Of a stretch of 64,000 nt of DNA, positions 25,253-34,578 are shown piece after piece. This DNA comes from Paenibacillus pabuli NBRC 13638. GTDB taxonomy: Bacteria; Bacillota; Bacilli; Paenibacillales; Paenibacillaceae. The DNA is taken from NCBI RefSeq assembly GCF_001514495.1, contig NZ_BCNM01000023.1, positions 62,001-126,000 of the forward strand. Reading direction: 5' to 3'. The translations under genes and the position numbers were made by a program. The notes beneath the pieces are model-generated. The model was not told where the DNA came from, ran no database searches, and saw only the letters and a list, made by a program, of their open reading frames with translations. The first letter of the stretch is position 1. Every line of letters begins with the position of its first letter.

Positions 25253-26472
25253 TGCTCGCCACCCCACAGATCCAATGCGCTTTTCAACTCGGGATGCTCG
25301 GTTGCATATTCTGCCAATGGAATGGAGCGCTGGGCTGCTTCAATAGCTTGCAGGAATGCACGTCCGCCTGCTTCAGTTCCCATGGGATGTCCATGAATCC
25401 CGCCACCGGCATTGACGATGACATCCGTGCCAAAATCACGCAAAATCATCGGTACAAGTCCTGGATGGATACCTGCTGAGGGAACTGGCATACTTGTTCT
25501 CACAGGCAAATCAGATGACAGTAATTGTTCCGTGATCGCCATATTCTCTTCCTTTGGCATCGTGACCGATCCGTAAGGGGAAGGGAAGAGAACCAGATCC
25601 GCTCCGGCAAGTCGCATCAGCTGTCCCAGCAGGACGGATGCCGAAATACCATAGTATGGTGAAGGATACAACGCACCTGCAAGCGCAGGGTGAGCCATGA
25701 TTGGCACGTTGATGTCCGGATCACTGCTAAGTTCGTGCAGCACATCATATCCGTAAGATAAGACATTAAACAACAGCGCATTGGCTCCTGCACCTATCGC
25801 ACGTTCAGCCTGTTGTTTCAGGCGTGATGTGGGTCCGGTCAAGTTTGCTGCATAAAGGAGTTTTTTGCCTGTCTCTTTCTGGGCTTGTTCCGCAGCTTTC
25901 ATGCAGACCTCGACTCTTTTCTCAATCGGAGTCAGTTTATTCTCAAACAGAATTTCATCGTCCTTAATCAAGTCTACTCCACCAAGAGCTTGGCGAATAA
26001 ACTGTTCCCGTAATTCGTCCGCATCCAGTCCAATGACTGATTTAAAGATACTCATTAACAGTGGACGATCGTATACACCTAGCAGGTCACGAACACCATT
26101 CATTCCAAACTTTGGACCAGGGAATGCGCTGAGGAAACCGTCCGAGAAACCGAGACGTGTCAGTTTGATGCGTCCATCCATTGAGATTTTCCCAAAGACC
26201 GTCACAAGCAGGGCAGGGATATCACGGCTGAAATTTACATCAGGATAACCGATGGTAATATCGGCGTAACGCTCACCTGGTGCCATGCCCTCAGCTTCAT
26301 GCACGTTAACACTGATGACTTCACCCAGATGTTTCTGCATTGCTTCGCGCTTGGCTTGTGGCAACTCAGTCCAACTGCCAACAGTCATGCCGACAGCAAT
26401 GGACTCCGCCTTTTTGCGGAAATCTGTACGATCATCATGCAGACGATATGTGGCTGTGCACATATTGTTCAT
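25249..26472 (-). CDS. mtnW: 2,3-diketo-5-methylthiopentyl-1-phosphate enolase (RuBisCO-like)
   Basis: A 407-residue RuBisCO-like protein that enolises the diketo intermediate of methionine salvage and does not fix carbon dioxide. The region matching the carbamylated lysine and magnesium ligands is intact: K170-D-D-E173 in GGVDLIKDDE. PGPKFGMNG, MAHPALAGALYPSP, FPSPYGSV and NAGGGIHGHPMG follow in order. It overlaps proC (ATGA) and mtnX (ATGA), so it is translated as part of one proline/methionine-salvage mRNA. Confidence 0.94.
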   Translation of the reverse strand: MNNMCTATYRLHDDRTDFRKKAESIAVGMTVGSWTELPQAKREAMQKHLGEVISVNVHEAEGMAPGERYADITIGYPDVNFSRDIPALLVTVFGKISMDGRIKLTRLGFSDGFLSAFPGPKFGMNGVRDLLGVYDRPLLMSIFKSVIGLDADELREQFIRQALGGVDLIKDDEILFENKLTPIEKRVEVCMKAAEQAQKETGKKLLYAANLTGPTSRLKQQAERAIGAGANALLFNVLSYGYDVLHELSSDPDINVPIMAHPALAGALYPSPYYGISASVLLGQLMRLAGADLVLFPSPYGSVTMPKEENMAITEQLLSSDLPVRTSMPVPSAGIHPGLVPMILRDFGTDVIVNAGGGIHGHPMGTEAGGRAFLQAIEAAQRSIPLAEYATEHPELKSALDLWGGEQ

Positions 26473-27329
26473 TTTAAATCCCCTTCCAAAGCAGCTCCCA
26501 TCTCCCGTGAGCGCTCTGCACAGCGGTTGACGGCTGCAATTACATTTTCAAAGAAATCTCCCTCATCCAGCGTTTTCAGTGCTGCCTGAGTTGCGCCTCC
26601 CGGAGAGGTCACATCACTACGGAGTTTCATCGGCTCCAAGCCAGTCTGTTGTACCATTCGTGAAGCGCCCAATACGGTTTGCACCGTCAGATCACGCGAT
26701 TGCTGGCTGGACAAGCCACCACGAATACCTGCGGCAATCATGGCCTCCATCAAATAGTATACATAAGCCGGACCGCTTCCGGAAATACCTGTAAGCACTT
26801 CGAGTTTATCTTCAGGCACGATGGTTACGATTCCAACGGCTTCAAACATGGTCATGACTGTACTGCGTTGTTCATCCGTAATTTCTGCAGAAAAGGCAAG
26901 CCCGGTTGCACCAAGTCCGATGGTGCTGGATGTATTCGGCATCGTACGAGCGATCGGCTGTTTGCGACCCAGCAAGGATTGCATCGTACGGATCGATAAA
27001 CCGGCAATGACGGAAACGATCAATTGATCCGGTGACAGGAGCGGCCCAAGTTCACGCAGGGCTGCGGCGGCATCCTTCGGTTTCATGCAGAGTACAATGA
27101 CCGGAGAAGCAGCGAGATGATCCAGTGATTGTGAAGCAGTCCCAGTATGTACGGCATAACGGGTACTGAGCTCCTCCTGACGTTTCTGGTTGCTGCGGTT
27201 CAGCATGGTAATATCCTGAGGACGAACGACCAGGCGGGAGATCAGACCGCGCACGATGGCTTCTGCCATCGCGCCTGCTCCGTGGAAAGTAATCTTTTGT
27301 TGTAATAACGTCTGTTGTTCTTGACTCAT
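26469..27329 (-). CDS. proC: Pyrroline-5-carboxylate reductase
   Basis: ProC reduces pyrroline-5-carboxylate to proline, the last step of proline synthesis. The 286-residue protein has the Rossmann start ITFHGAGAMAEAIVRGL, IARTMPNTSSTIGLGATGL, GSGPAYVYYLMEAM and DVTSPGGATQAAL, the ProC signature. AGGAGGAACG lies upstream of the ATG. It follows proA by 36 bases and overlaps mtnW by 4. Confidence 0.95.
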   Translation of the reverse strand: MSQEQQTLLQQKITFHGAGAMAEAIVRGLISRLVVRPQDITMLNRSNQKRQEELSTRYAVHTGTASQSLDHLAASPVIVLCMKPKDAAAALRELGPLLSPDQLIVSVIAGLSIRTMQSLLGRKQPIARTMPNTSSTIGLGATGLAFSAEITDEQRSTVMTMFEAVGIVTIVPEDKLEVLTGISGSGPAYVYYLMEAMIAAGIRGGLSSQQSRDLTVQTVLGASRMVQQTGLEPMKLRSDVTSPGGATQAALKTLDEGDFFENVIAAVNRCAERSREMGAALEGDLK

Positions 27330-27365
27330 TGTTATCGTTCCTCCTATATAAATGTAGCTGCGATA

Positions 27366-28616
27366 TTATTGCCGAATTTGTCCATTGCCAGTGATACGGT
27401 ATTTGGTGGATGTCAGAGCAGGCAGGCCCATCGGTCCGCGTGCATGCAGCTTCTGGGTGCTAATCCCGATCTCGGCTCCATAACCGAATTCGAACCCGTC
27501 TGTGAAACGAGTCGAAGCGTTATGGTATACAGCAGCTGCATCTACATCATGTAAAAAGCGCTCTGCGTTGGTGGTATCCCGAGTAACGATACACTCCGAA
27601 TGCTTCGTGCCGAATCGTGCGATATGCTGCATCGCTTCGTCCAGGTTCTGAACAACACGAATATTTAAAATATAATCATTATACTCTGTTGCATAATCCG
27701 CTTCTGTCACAGGAAGGGCAGAGGGAACCAGGCGGCGAACTGTGTCACAGCCCTTCAGCTGCACATTAGCCTCACTGAACTTTTCGGCCAGAGCGGGCAG
27801 ATGCTCTTCTGCGTATACAGCATGAAGCAATAAAGTTTCCATAGAGTTGCACACGGAAGGACGCTGTGCCTTGGCATTGACAGCAATCTCTGCTGCCATG
27901 ATTGGATCGGCAGATTCATCCACATAGGTATGACAGATACCTGCTCCTGTTTCGATCACAGGTACTGTTGCATTGGCAACCACATTGCGAATAAGTGAAG
28001 CTCCGCCGCGCGGGATGATGACATCCAGCAGTCCGTTTAACTTGAGCATTTCATCCACCGAAGAACGGTCTGCGTCCTCAACAAGCTGCAATGCGTCAGC
28101 GGGCATTTCAGTTGTAGTGAGTGCTTGATGCAGCACCTCCACAATCTTGCGATTAGAGGATAGAGCAGAGGAGCCGCCTCGCAGCAGTACAGCGTTGCCT
28201 GTTTTGAGGCATAGTCCAGCTGCATCAACTGTAACATTTGGACGGGCCTCGTAGATGATGCCGATCAGACCGATGGGCACTCTTAATTTTTCCACATGCA
28301 ATCCGTTCGGACGAGTGAATGTCTCCAGCACTTCGCCGACAGGGTCCTGTAACTCCACGATCTGACGCAATCCTTCAGCGATGCCGGCGATACGCTCCTT
28401 ATTCAAAGCGAGACGATCCAGCATCGATTCCGGAGTACCTTGCTGTCTACCACGTTCCAGGTCCTCAGCGTTCGCTGCAATAATGGAATCCGTTTGGGCA
28501 ATCAATGCGTCTGCCATAACCAGCAGGGCGTTATTCTTTTGTTCTGTGCTCAGGCGATTCAGCTGTGGAACTACAGCTTGGGCCATGCTCGCTTTTTCTC
28601 TGACTTCACTCATCAT
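27366..28616 (-). CDS. proA: Glutamate-5-semialdehyde dehydrogenase
   Basis: ProA reduces glutamyl-5-phosphate to glutamate semialdehyde with NADPH. The 416-residue aldehyde-dehydrogenase-fold protein shows IYEARPNVTVDAAGL, LRGGSSALSSN, IPRGGASLI and the catalytic cysteine in SVCNSMETLLLH, then RFTDGFEFGYGAEIGIST. GGGAGGAA precedes two consecutive ATG codons. It follows proB by 100 bases, in which no terminator is seen. Confidence 0.95.
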   Translation of the reverse strand: MMSEVREKASMAQAVVPQLNRLSTEQKNNALLVMADALIAQTDSIIAANAEDLERGRQQGTPESMLDRLALNKERIAGIAEGLRQIVELQDPVGEVLETFTRPNGLHVEKLRVPIGLIGIIYEARPNVTVDAAGLCLKTGNAVLLRGGSSALSSNRKIVEVLHQALTTTEMPADALQLVEDADRSSVDEMLKLNGLLDVIIPRGGASLIRNVVANATVPVIETGAGICHTYVDESADPIMAAEIAVNAKAQRPSVCNSMETLLLHAVYAEEHLPALAEKFSEANVQLKGCDTVRRLVPSALPVTEADYATEYNDYILNIRVVQNLDEAMQHIARFGTKHSECIVTRDTTNAERFLHDVDAAAVYHNASTRFTDGFEFGYGAEIGISTQKLHARGPMGLPALTSTKYRITGNGQIRQ

Positions 28617-28716
28617 AAATTCCTCCCATATATAAAAGTGGAAACATAAGATTGTTTATTGTTTATTGGCTATAACGATGAACCTGAGTGGTGCAATCGT
28701 CAAGACCATAGCCGTT

Positions 28717-29820
28717 CTATTTTAACGTAATCCATTCATCCCGATGGATGACTTCAAGTCGATGAATGCTGTTCAGCTGCTTCATCACTTCGCCACTCGT
28801 TAATCCCGCGATAAGACGAAGCTGGTCATCATCATAATTAACGATACCACGACCAAGCAAAGTATCATCCATACCCAGTACCTCTACAACATCTCCAGCA
28901 TGGAAAGTGCCGAGCACACGTTTGACGCCTACAGGCAGGAGACTATGACCACCATGGACCAGTGCTTCTTCGGCACCATTGTCCACAACGACCGTACCGA
29001 GCGGGGTAGACATGAAGCCAAGCCATTGCTTTTTACGAGAGAGAGCGGCAAGGCGAGTCTCGAAATACGTACCTTTTCCGGTGCCATCAACCGCTTTTTG
29101 CATGTCTCCGGGCTCTTTCACACTCCCCACAAAGACAGGCACGCCTCCACGTGTTGCCACTTTGGCTGCATCCACTTTGGACCGCATGCCGCCCGTACCT
29201 ACGGATGATCCAGATCCGCCAGCATAGGCATAAATTTCTGCCGTAATCTCGGGAATGCGGTCATAACGGACAGCAGATGGATCTTTGCGTGGATCGGCCG
29301 TGTACAGACCGTTGGTATCTGTAAGAATGACCAGATGCTGTGCCTTGACCAGATTCGCTACCAGAGCAGACAGGAGATCGTTATCCCCGAATTTCAGTTC
29401 ATCGACAGATACGGTATCATTCTCGTTAAAAATCGGAATGACGCGCTGTTTGAGCAGCTCTTCCACGGTCATGCCTGCATTGCCCATCCGTTTGCGGCTA
29501 TGAAAGTCGGTGCGGGTAAGCAGAATTTGTGCCGTAGTAACGCGGTGCGCTGCAAAAGCCTGTTGATATGCCTGCATCAGCAAAGCTTGCCCAACAGCCG
29601 CTGCGGCTTGTTTTTCATGCAGTTGCTTGGGCCGCTGGGGGTAACCGATCTCCCGAAATCCGGCAGCCACCGCTCCTGAGGTGACGAGAAGAACCTCATG
29701 GCCTTGTTCGGCCAAGGAAGCAATTTCTCCAGCAAAAAAAGTAATCGAACTTCGATCGAGACCGCCTTCTTCCGTAGTAAGCGAGCTGCTTCCGATCTTA
29801 ACGACAATACGTGAGGTCAT
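28717..29820 (-). CDS. proB: Glutamate 5-kinase
   Basis: ProB phosphorylates glutamate, the proline-inhibited first step. The 367-residue protein has the amino-acid-kinase domain (RIVVKIGSSSLT at the start, LLVTSGAVAAGFREIGYP, FGDNDLLSALVANL, GTGGMRSKVDAAKVAT) and a C-terminal PUA domain from about 275 (FHAGDVVEVLG, GRGIVNYDDDQL). It is first in proB-proA-proC-mtnW-mtnX-mtnB and lies behind a T-box leader, so expression should rise when tRNA-Pro is uncharged. Confidence 0.95.
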   Translation of the reverse strand: MTSRIVVKIGSSSLTTEEGGLDRSSITFFAGEIASLAEQGHEVLLVTSGAVAAGFREIGYPQRPKQLHEKQAAAAVGQALLMQAYQQAFAAHRVTTAQILLTRTDFHSRKRMGNAGMTVEELLKQRVIPIFNENDTVSVDELKFGDNDLLSALVANLVKAQHLVILTDTNGLYTADPRKDPSAVRYDRIPEITAEIYAYAGGSGSSVGTGGMRSKVDAAKVATRGGVPVFVGSVKEPGDMQKAVDGTGKGTYFETRLAALSRKKQWLGFMSTPLGTVVVDNGAEEALVHGGHSLLPVGVKRVLGTFHAGDVVEVLGMDDTLLGRGIVNYDDDQLRLIAGLTSGEVMKQLNSIHRLEVIHRDEWITLK

Positions 29821-29871
29821 GTTTTCACTTCCTTAAACAATATTAATGATTGACCCTGGAGCAGACCGTTG

Positions 29872-30125
29872 GGTACAAAAAAAACTCCCGCCCTTTAGTT
29901 AAAAAGGACGAAAGTTCGTTACTTCCGCGGTACCACCTTTATTGATGATTGGATCATCCGGCTTCATGCCCTGTAACAGAAGGCACTGTCCTGTGCATCA
30001 CAGGCCGCTCAGGGGTAGGTTTCGGAGAGAAGCCGCGGTAAATTCTTGCAGCCGGGTGGAATTTACTCTCTGGGCGCGGCTGATCCTCTCGTACTGGTCC
30101 CGTCATCACGTTTCGTTCAATATTT
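29872..30125 (-). ncRNA. T-box leader with proline specifier
   Basis: On the minus strand a Stem I with AGTACGAGAGGA and the distal AGAGAG and GGCTGCAAG elements precedes the specifier loop GAAACCTACC. The codon CCT (30019-30017) fits proline. The T-box AAGGTGGTACCGCGG is at 29939-29925, and a terminator stem (AACTTTCGTCCTTT with AAAGGGCGGGAGTT, G-U pairs) followed by eight T ends near 29873. It precedes proB by about 50 bases. Uncharged tRNA-Pro should favour the antiterminator. Confidence 0.93.
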
Positions 30126-30131
30126 CCTTAT

Positions 30132-30160
30132 AACATACCATGGAAACTTGGCAGATGCAA
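30132..30160 (-). promoter_or_regulatory. Promoter of the T-box/proB operon
   Basis: TTGCAT (30160-30155), 17-base spacer, TATGTT (30137-30132), immediately before the T-box RNA. It lies just past the 3' end of mtnE. Confidence 0.6.
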
Positions 30161-30180
30161 AGGGGTTATGCACCTGTAAA

Positions 30181-31389
30181 TTACTTGAATAAATTCAACT
30201 TGCCAATCCGCTCCGCTGCTTCCCTTAATCGGTTTTCATCACTTAGCAATCCTGCGCGCACGTAGCCCTCACCATGTGAACCGAAACCAATGCCTGGTGC
30301 TACCGCGACCTTTGCTTCACGCAGTAACACGTCTGCAAAGGAAGCAGAAGTAAAGCCTGCTGGGACAGGCAGCCAGCTAAAGAAGGAGCCCCCCGGTTTC
30401 TGGGCTTGCCAGCCGATGGATGAGAGTGCGTCATAGAAGGCGTCGCGGCGTGATTCATAACGTGCAACCAGTGAAGTGACACATTCCTGGGAAGATGTTA
30501 GTGCAGCCGCAGCAGCGGCCTGGATGCCTCCAAAGAGACTCACGTAGATATGATCCTGAAGCAGATTGATTTTGGAGATGATCTCCGCATTGCCCAGAGC
30601 AAATCCGACACGCCAACCCGCCATATTGTAGGTTTTGGATAACGTGTAGAACTCAATACCCACTTCTTTGGCACCTGGTGCCTGCAAAAAGCTCACTGGA
30701 CGATGTCCATCGAATCCAATTGCACCATACGCGAAGTCACTGGCTACGACGATTTTATTTTGAATGGCGAACTCTACCGTATCTTCATAGAAGGAAAGCG
30801 GGGCGGTTGCCGATGTTGGATTGTTAGGATAGTTCAGGAACATCAGCTTGGCCTTTTCACGATCCCCAGTAGAGATTGCTTCATAATCAGGCAGGAATGC
30901 ATTGGATTCCTGCAGTGGCATAAATGACATATGCGCTTTCGCCAGTGCTACACCGGACCAATAGTCAGGATAACCTGGATCAGGCACGAGACATACGTCG
31001 CCGGGATTGAGCAATACCTGAGGTAACTGAACCAAGCCCGTTTTTCCGCCAAACAAGATGGCAACTTCCGTTTCGGGGTTCAGGTCGACGTTGTAATCTT
31101 CCTTGTAACGTTTCGCAACGGCTTCCTTCAGGAAAGCATGCCCGCTAAAAGGTGAATATTTGTGATAAAGCGGGTTCTCTGCCGACTCTTGCAGAGTTTT
31201 TACAATGTGGGGCGGTGTAGGTGTATCCGGGTTGCCCTGACCCAGGTTAATCACGTCATGACCACTTGCGATTTCGCGGTTTACATTTTGAACTAGGGAA
31301 GCAAAAAACTGTGTAGGAAGCTGTGTCATTACATCGGATGCAGGTATGGTAAAGGCTGAAGCACCCGATGCTTTAGGCTGATTAGTCAT
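30181..31389 (-). CDS. mtnE: Methionine-salvage aminotransferase (MtnE/YkrV-like)
   Basis: A 402-residue class I PLP aminotransferase. MtnE converts ketomethylthiobutyrate to methionine, the last salvage step. It is closely similar in wording to B. subtilis YkrV: LPTQFFASLVQNVNR, GHDVINLGQGNPDTPTP, VLLNPGDVCLVPDPGYPDYW, FLNYPNNPTSATAP, the PLP lysine in YTLSKTYNMAGWR, and VAPGIGFGSHGEGYVRAGLL. The start chosen is well spaced from GCGGAG; a longer frame adds 15 residues. No S-box riboswitch was seen upstream and no terminator downstream, so transcripts may read into the T-box. Confidence 0.87.
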   Translation of the reverse strand: MTNQPKASGASAFTIPASDVMTQLPTQFFASLVQNVNREIASGHDVINLGQGNPDTPTPPHIVKTLQESAENPLYHKYSPFSGHAFLKEAVAKRYKEDYNVDLNPETEVAILFGGKTGLVQLPQVLLNPGDVCLVPDPGYPDYWSGVALAKAHMSFMPLQESNAFLPDYEAISTGDREKAKLMFLNYPNNPTSATAPLSFYEDTVEFAIQNKIVVASDFAYGAIGFDGHRPVSFLQAPGAKEVGIEFYTLSKTYNMAGWRVGFALGNAEIISKINLLQDHIYVSLFGGIQAAAAAALTSSQECVTSLVARYESRRDAFYDALSSIGWQAQKPGGSFFSWLPVPAGFTSASFADVLLREAKVAVAPGIGFGSHGEGYVRAGLLSDENRLREAAERIGKLNLFK

Positions 31390-31518
31390 GCTATACATCA
31401 CTCCGCTTATGAAAGATGGCAATATAGTACTCATTAATTTATCATGTCAATCCCGAGCTGTATAGGGGGAAAACACTTCATGAATACTTGGGTGGAGCCA
31501 ATATTTGAGTTTTTGTAC

Positions 31519-31544
31519 AAAACTGAAATGAGGCATTTCGTTTT
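31519..31544. other. Hairpin between mtnE and the siderophore-binding gene
   Basis: AAAACTGAAATG and CATTTCGTTTT pair around AGG with one bulge. No T tail on either strand is strong enough for a firm terminator call. Confidence 0.35.
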
Positions 31545-31586
31545 GTCCATTGAGATTAGGGGAAATCCTGTTTTATGATTGTATTC

Positions 31587-31605
31587 GATAATGATAATCA
31601 ATATC
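31587..31605. promoter_or_regulatory. Fur box upstream of the siderophore-binding lipoprotein
   Basis: GATAATGATAATCAATATC, 17 of 19 positions as in GATAATGATAATCATTATC, 45 bases before the start. It suggests iron repression. Confidence 0.85.
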
Positions 31606-31649
31606 ATTGATAAATAGGAAAGAAGCACTTATTAGGGGGAGAAATAGAA

Positions 31650-32666
31650 ATGAAAAAGAGTATACGAAATATGGCAGTATTATTGACGGTTACATGGTTA
31701 TCCATTCTTCTGCTGGCTTGTGTAAATCAGACTTCAACTCCATCTGCCGGAACGGATGATTCCAAAATGGTCAATGAAACACTGACAGACGAGGATCCGT
31801 CCAATCAGGAACAAACGGCATCCGCGGATAACAGTGAAGGTGAAACCCGGATGTTCAAGGACTGGACGGGTCATGAAGTAGAGGTTCCCGTTACGCCAAA
31901 ACGTGTGATATATCATGGAGAAGTTACTGGTGATCTGCTGGCGCTCGGCGTTGTTCCTATAGGTATAATTCGGCAGGATGGAACCGTATATGATGATCAG
32001 GTAGCCCAGGCAGAAGATGTAGGTTTCCCGTTGAGCGTTGAAAAGGCACTTACATTAAATCCGGATTTGATCATTTTCTCGAATAGTGATGAATCACAGT
32101 ATGATCAAATTTCGAAGGTTGCTCCAACGGTAACCTTTGACTCGTTTGCCTCATTGGAAGACCGGATGCGCATTCTAGGCGATCTGTTGAACAAAAAGCC
32201 GGAAGCGGAAGCGTGGATTACGGGCCATCAAAAAGCAACGGAAGCGATGTGGCAGCAGCTTCATGAGAATGGACTGAAAGAAGGGGAAACGGCATCGGTA
32301 TTCACTATGTACCCCGGTAATCGCTTGTTTGTCATGGCGGGAGCAGGATTGCCACAGTTGTTATATGGAGCGGACGGAATGAAACCAACTGCGGAAATTC
32401 AGAAAGTATTAGATGAAGGAATGGGCTTTGCGGAGATTTCTACTGAAAAATTGCCTGAAATTGCGGGTGATCGGGTATTTATTCTTGATCCTGTGACGGA
32501 TGATGCCAAGCAATCCACCAAAGAATTGCTGGATACTCCGATCTGGAAGAACCTTCCTGCAGTAAAAGAAGGAAAAGTATATCGATTCGATCTGGTCAAA
32601 GCTTCAAGTGATGCGACTTCAAGAGAGTGGCTCCTGAAAGAGCTGCCAAAACAGATGAAGCAATAA
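31650..32666 (+). CDS. Iron-siderophore ABC transporter substrate-binding lipoprotein
   Basis: A 338-residue class III (FeuA/FhuD-type) binding protein. The N-terminal signal ends in the lipobox LLLAC, so it is lipid-anchored outside the membrane; an acidic Ser/Thr/Gln linker follows, then the binding domain from about 68 (FKDWTGHEVEVPVTPKRVIY, LTLNPDLIIF, FTMYPGNRLFVMAG, LPAVKEGKVYRFD). A Fur box precedes it. No permease or ATPase gene is adjacent, so it must work with a transporter encoded elsewhere. The next gene carries a paralogous binding domain. Confidence 0.9.
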   Translation: MKKSIRNMAVLLTVTWLSILLLACVNQTSTPSAGTDDSKMVNETLTDEDPSNQEQTASADNSEGETRMFKDWTGHEVEVPVTPKRVIYHGEVTGDLLALGVVPIGIIRQDGTVYDDQVAQAEDVGFPLSVEKALTLNPDLIIFSNSDESQYDQISKVAPTVTFDSFASLEDRMRILGDLLNKKPEAEAWITGHQKATEAMWQQLHENGLKEGETASVFTMYPGNRLFVMAGAGLPQLLYGADGMKPTAEIQKVLDEGMGFAEISTEKLPEIAGDRVFILDPVTDDAKQSTKELLDTPIWKNLPAVKEGKVYRFDLVKASSDATSREWLLKELPKQMKQ

Positions 32667-32710
32667 TTGATCTAAGATATGCTGCAAGTGATCAGTGATC
32701 CATTACAATT

Positions 32711-32767
32711 ACAAAAAAAAGGTGCTTCAAAAGTCGTGAAATGACTGCTGGAGGAGCGCCTTTTTGC
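32711..32767 (+). terminator. Terminator after the siderophore-binding gene
   Basis: AAAAAAAGGTGC...GCGCCTTTTT forms the stem, with a T tail. Confidence 0.7.
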
Positions 32768-32845
32768 TTTTTGCAGCATGTAACCTAATAGCACCGATGG
32801 ATTATGGGCAAAGTCTCGCATATAATCAGTTCATACCGAACAATT

Positions 32846-32864
32846 GATAATGATTCTCATTTTA
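32846..32864. promoter_or_regulatory. Fur box upstream of the AraC/binding-protein fusion
   Basis: GATAATGATTCTCATTTTA, 15 of 19 positions as consensus, 20 bases before the ATG. Confidence 0.7.
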
Positions 32865-32883
32865 TAGAACGAGGTGGACCAAC

Positions 32884-34530
32884 ATGCAAGCTTTGGGTGG
32901 CGATCCGGGAGGGTTGTATTTTTCATCATTCATGTTTCGACTGGATCATCTGGAACAACGAACTGAACTACGAGAACAGGTAATGCTGGAAGTGGCATGT
33001 GATAAACATACGTTCCTGATTTGCGAAGAAGGGCAAGGTCGCTTATATATAGGATATGAACAGTTTCCCTTTACAACCGGATGTGTTTACCCGCTTTCTC
33101 CGGGCGAGGGGTATCAGATTGAACATGGAAACCAGTTGGAATTGAAATATATGGTGATGTCTTTTGATGTTATTCATGTGTTAGCGGGAGATCCGGAACA
33201 GTATACGAGACCTATATTTGAACATAGAACTCAAATGAATGGCTATCCTTACGCTCGTTTATGTGGGATGCTGGAACAGCTGTATGCTATTCGTGAATAT
33301 CAAACAGATGCTGATTACAGCCATTTGAATGTACAATTTCAGCGATGGATGGAAATGATCATCACCCGATATATTTTACCACAAACGGAGCAGAGCATTG
33401 AATCACGAGTAAAGAGTACGATTCAGTATGTTGAAGACCATTATGCTGAAGAAATCACAGTCCAGAAACTGGCACAGCTTGCAAGTATCCGGCCCGTGCA
33501 ATATACGACCTTGTTTAGACAACTAACCGGACACAAGCCGCTTGATTATGTGAACCATGTACGAATTAAACATGCCAAGGAGTGGCTGCGCAAATCCGAT
33601 GAACCGCTTCGCGATATAGCAACCCGGGTGGGTTTTAAGGATGAGTATTATTTTAGCAGGCGTTTTCGTCAAATGACCGGATTATCGCCTCGTCAATATG
33701 ACCGATCTATTCAGCAACAAACACTGGTTCAGGATTGGTTGGGTCATGATGTTAATATTCCGGCACAGCCAGAGCGAATTATGTTTTATGGTGATTCCGG
33801 TGGAGATTTGCAAGTGCTGGGTATAGGTTTATTAGGAGATCAGGCATATGATGCGTTAGCCCCGGTTAACGTGGAAGAGACAGTCCGGATGAGGCCAGAC
33901 CTGATTATTTTCGATAGCACCAATGAACAGCAATATGAGCAATTTTCCCGAATTGCACCCACTCTTGCCTATAACTCTCATGCAACTCTGGAAGATCGGA
34001 TTTGCAGAGTGGGAAGCTGGTTTGGCAAGCAATCGGAGGCTGGACAATGGCTTTCCTCCTACCGGGAACGTACGGAAAAGATGTGGATGGAGATCCATGC
34101 TTCGATTGAACTGGATGAAACGGCATCCGTATTTACATATCATCGGGGTGCACGATTGTTTGTCATGGGCAATATCGGACTGGCTTCGATGTTGTATCAT
34201 CCGATGGGGTTCAGACCCGTTACAAAAGTGAATGAAGCGCTCGTCGCGGGCAGAGCCTATAAGGAGATTTCGTCTGAAGCGATTCGTCCGTATGCGGGTG
34301 ACCATATATTTATTTTGCTTCCTGAAGAAATGATTGCGAGGCAGGCCACAGAGAAATTAATGCAAAGCACAAGCTGGAGAGCACTTCCGGCCGTTCAGAA
34401 GGGACAGGTGTACGTAGTGGAGGAGACAACGTGGAATTTGGGCGATGCACTGACGAACAATCGATTGTTAACGTTGCTGCCCGAGTTGTTATGCAGGAGT
34501 TCAGAACGAAAACAGGTTGCAGAGGTTTGA
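32884..34530 (+). CDS. AraC regulator fused to a siderophore-binding domain (Btr/YbbB-like)
   Basis: A 548-residue cytoplasmic regulator. It has an N-terminal AraC sensor-like region (1-165), an AraC/XylS helix-turn-helix domain (about 175-275; KLAQLASIRPVQYTTLF, IATRVGFKDEYYFSRRFRQ) and, from about 280, a FeuA-like binding domain without signal peptide (VQDWLGHDVNIPAQPERIM, MRPDLIIF, FTYHRGARLFVMG, LPAVQKGQVYVVE). B. subtilis Btr has this layout and activates siderophore uptake when it binds bacillibactin. The C-terminal domain is similar to the preceding lipoprotein, so both probably bind the same ligand. A Fur box lies just before the gene. Confidence 0.9.
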   Translation: MQALGGDPGGLYFSSFMFRLDHLEQRTELREQVMLEVACDKHTFLICEEGQGRLYIGYEQFPFTTGCVYPLSPGEGYQIEHGNQLELKYMVMSFDVIHVLAGDPEQYTRPIFEHRTQMNGYPYARLCGMLEQLYAIREYQTDADYSHLNVQFQRWMEMIITRYILPQTEQSIESRVKSTIQYVEDHYAEEITVQKLAQLASIRPVQYTTLFRQLTGHKPLDYVNHVRIKHAKEWLRKSDEPLRDIATRVGFKDEYYFSRRFRQMTGLSPRQYDRSIQQQTLVQDWLGHDVNIPAQPERIMFYGDSGGDLQVLGIGLLGDQAYDALAPVNVEETVRMRPDLIIFDSTNEQQYEQFSRIAPTLAYNSHATLEDRICRVGSWFGKQSEAGQWLSSYRERTEKMWMEIHASIELDETASVFTYHRGARLFVMGNIGLASMLYHPMGFRPVTKVNEALVAGRAYKEISSEAIRPYAGDHIFILLPEEMIARQATEKLMQSTSWRALPAVQKGQVYVVEETTWNLGDALTNNRLLTLLPELLCRSSERKQVAEV

Positions 34531-34578
34531 ATGATCAAGCTATGATTACAGGTATTACGATTCAGAGGAGTGCTTGTC

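Noticed and set aside
31390..31586. S-box (SAM) riboswitch before mtnE
   Set aside because: I searched the minus strand for the conserved S-box core and found none.
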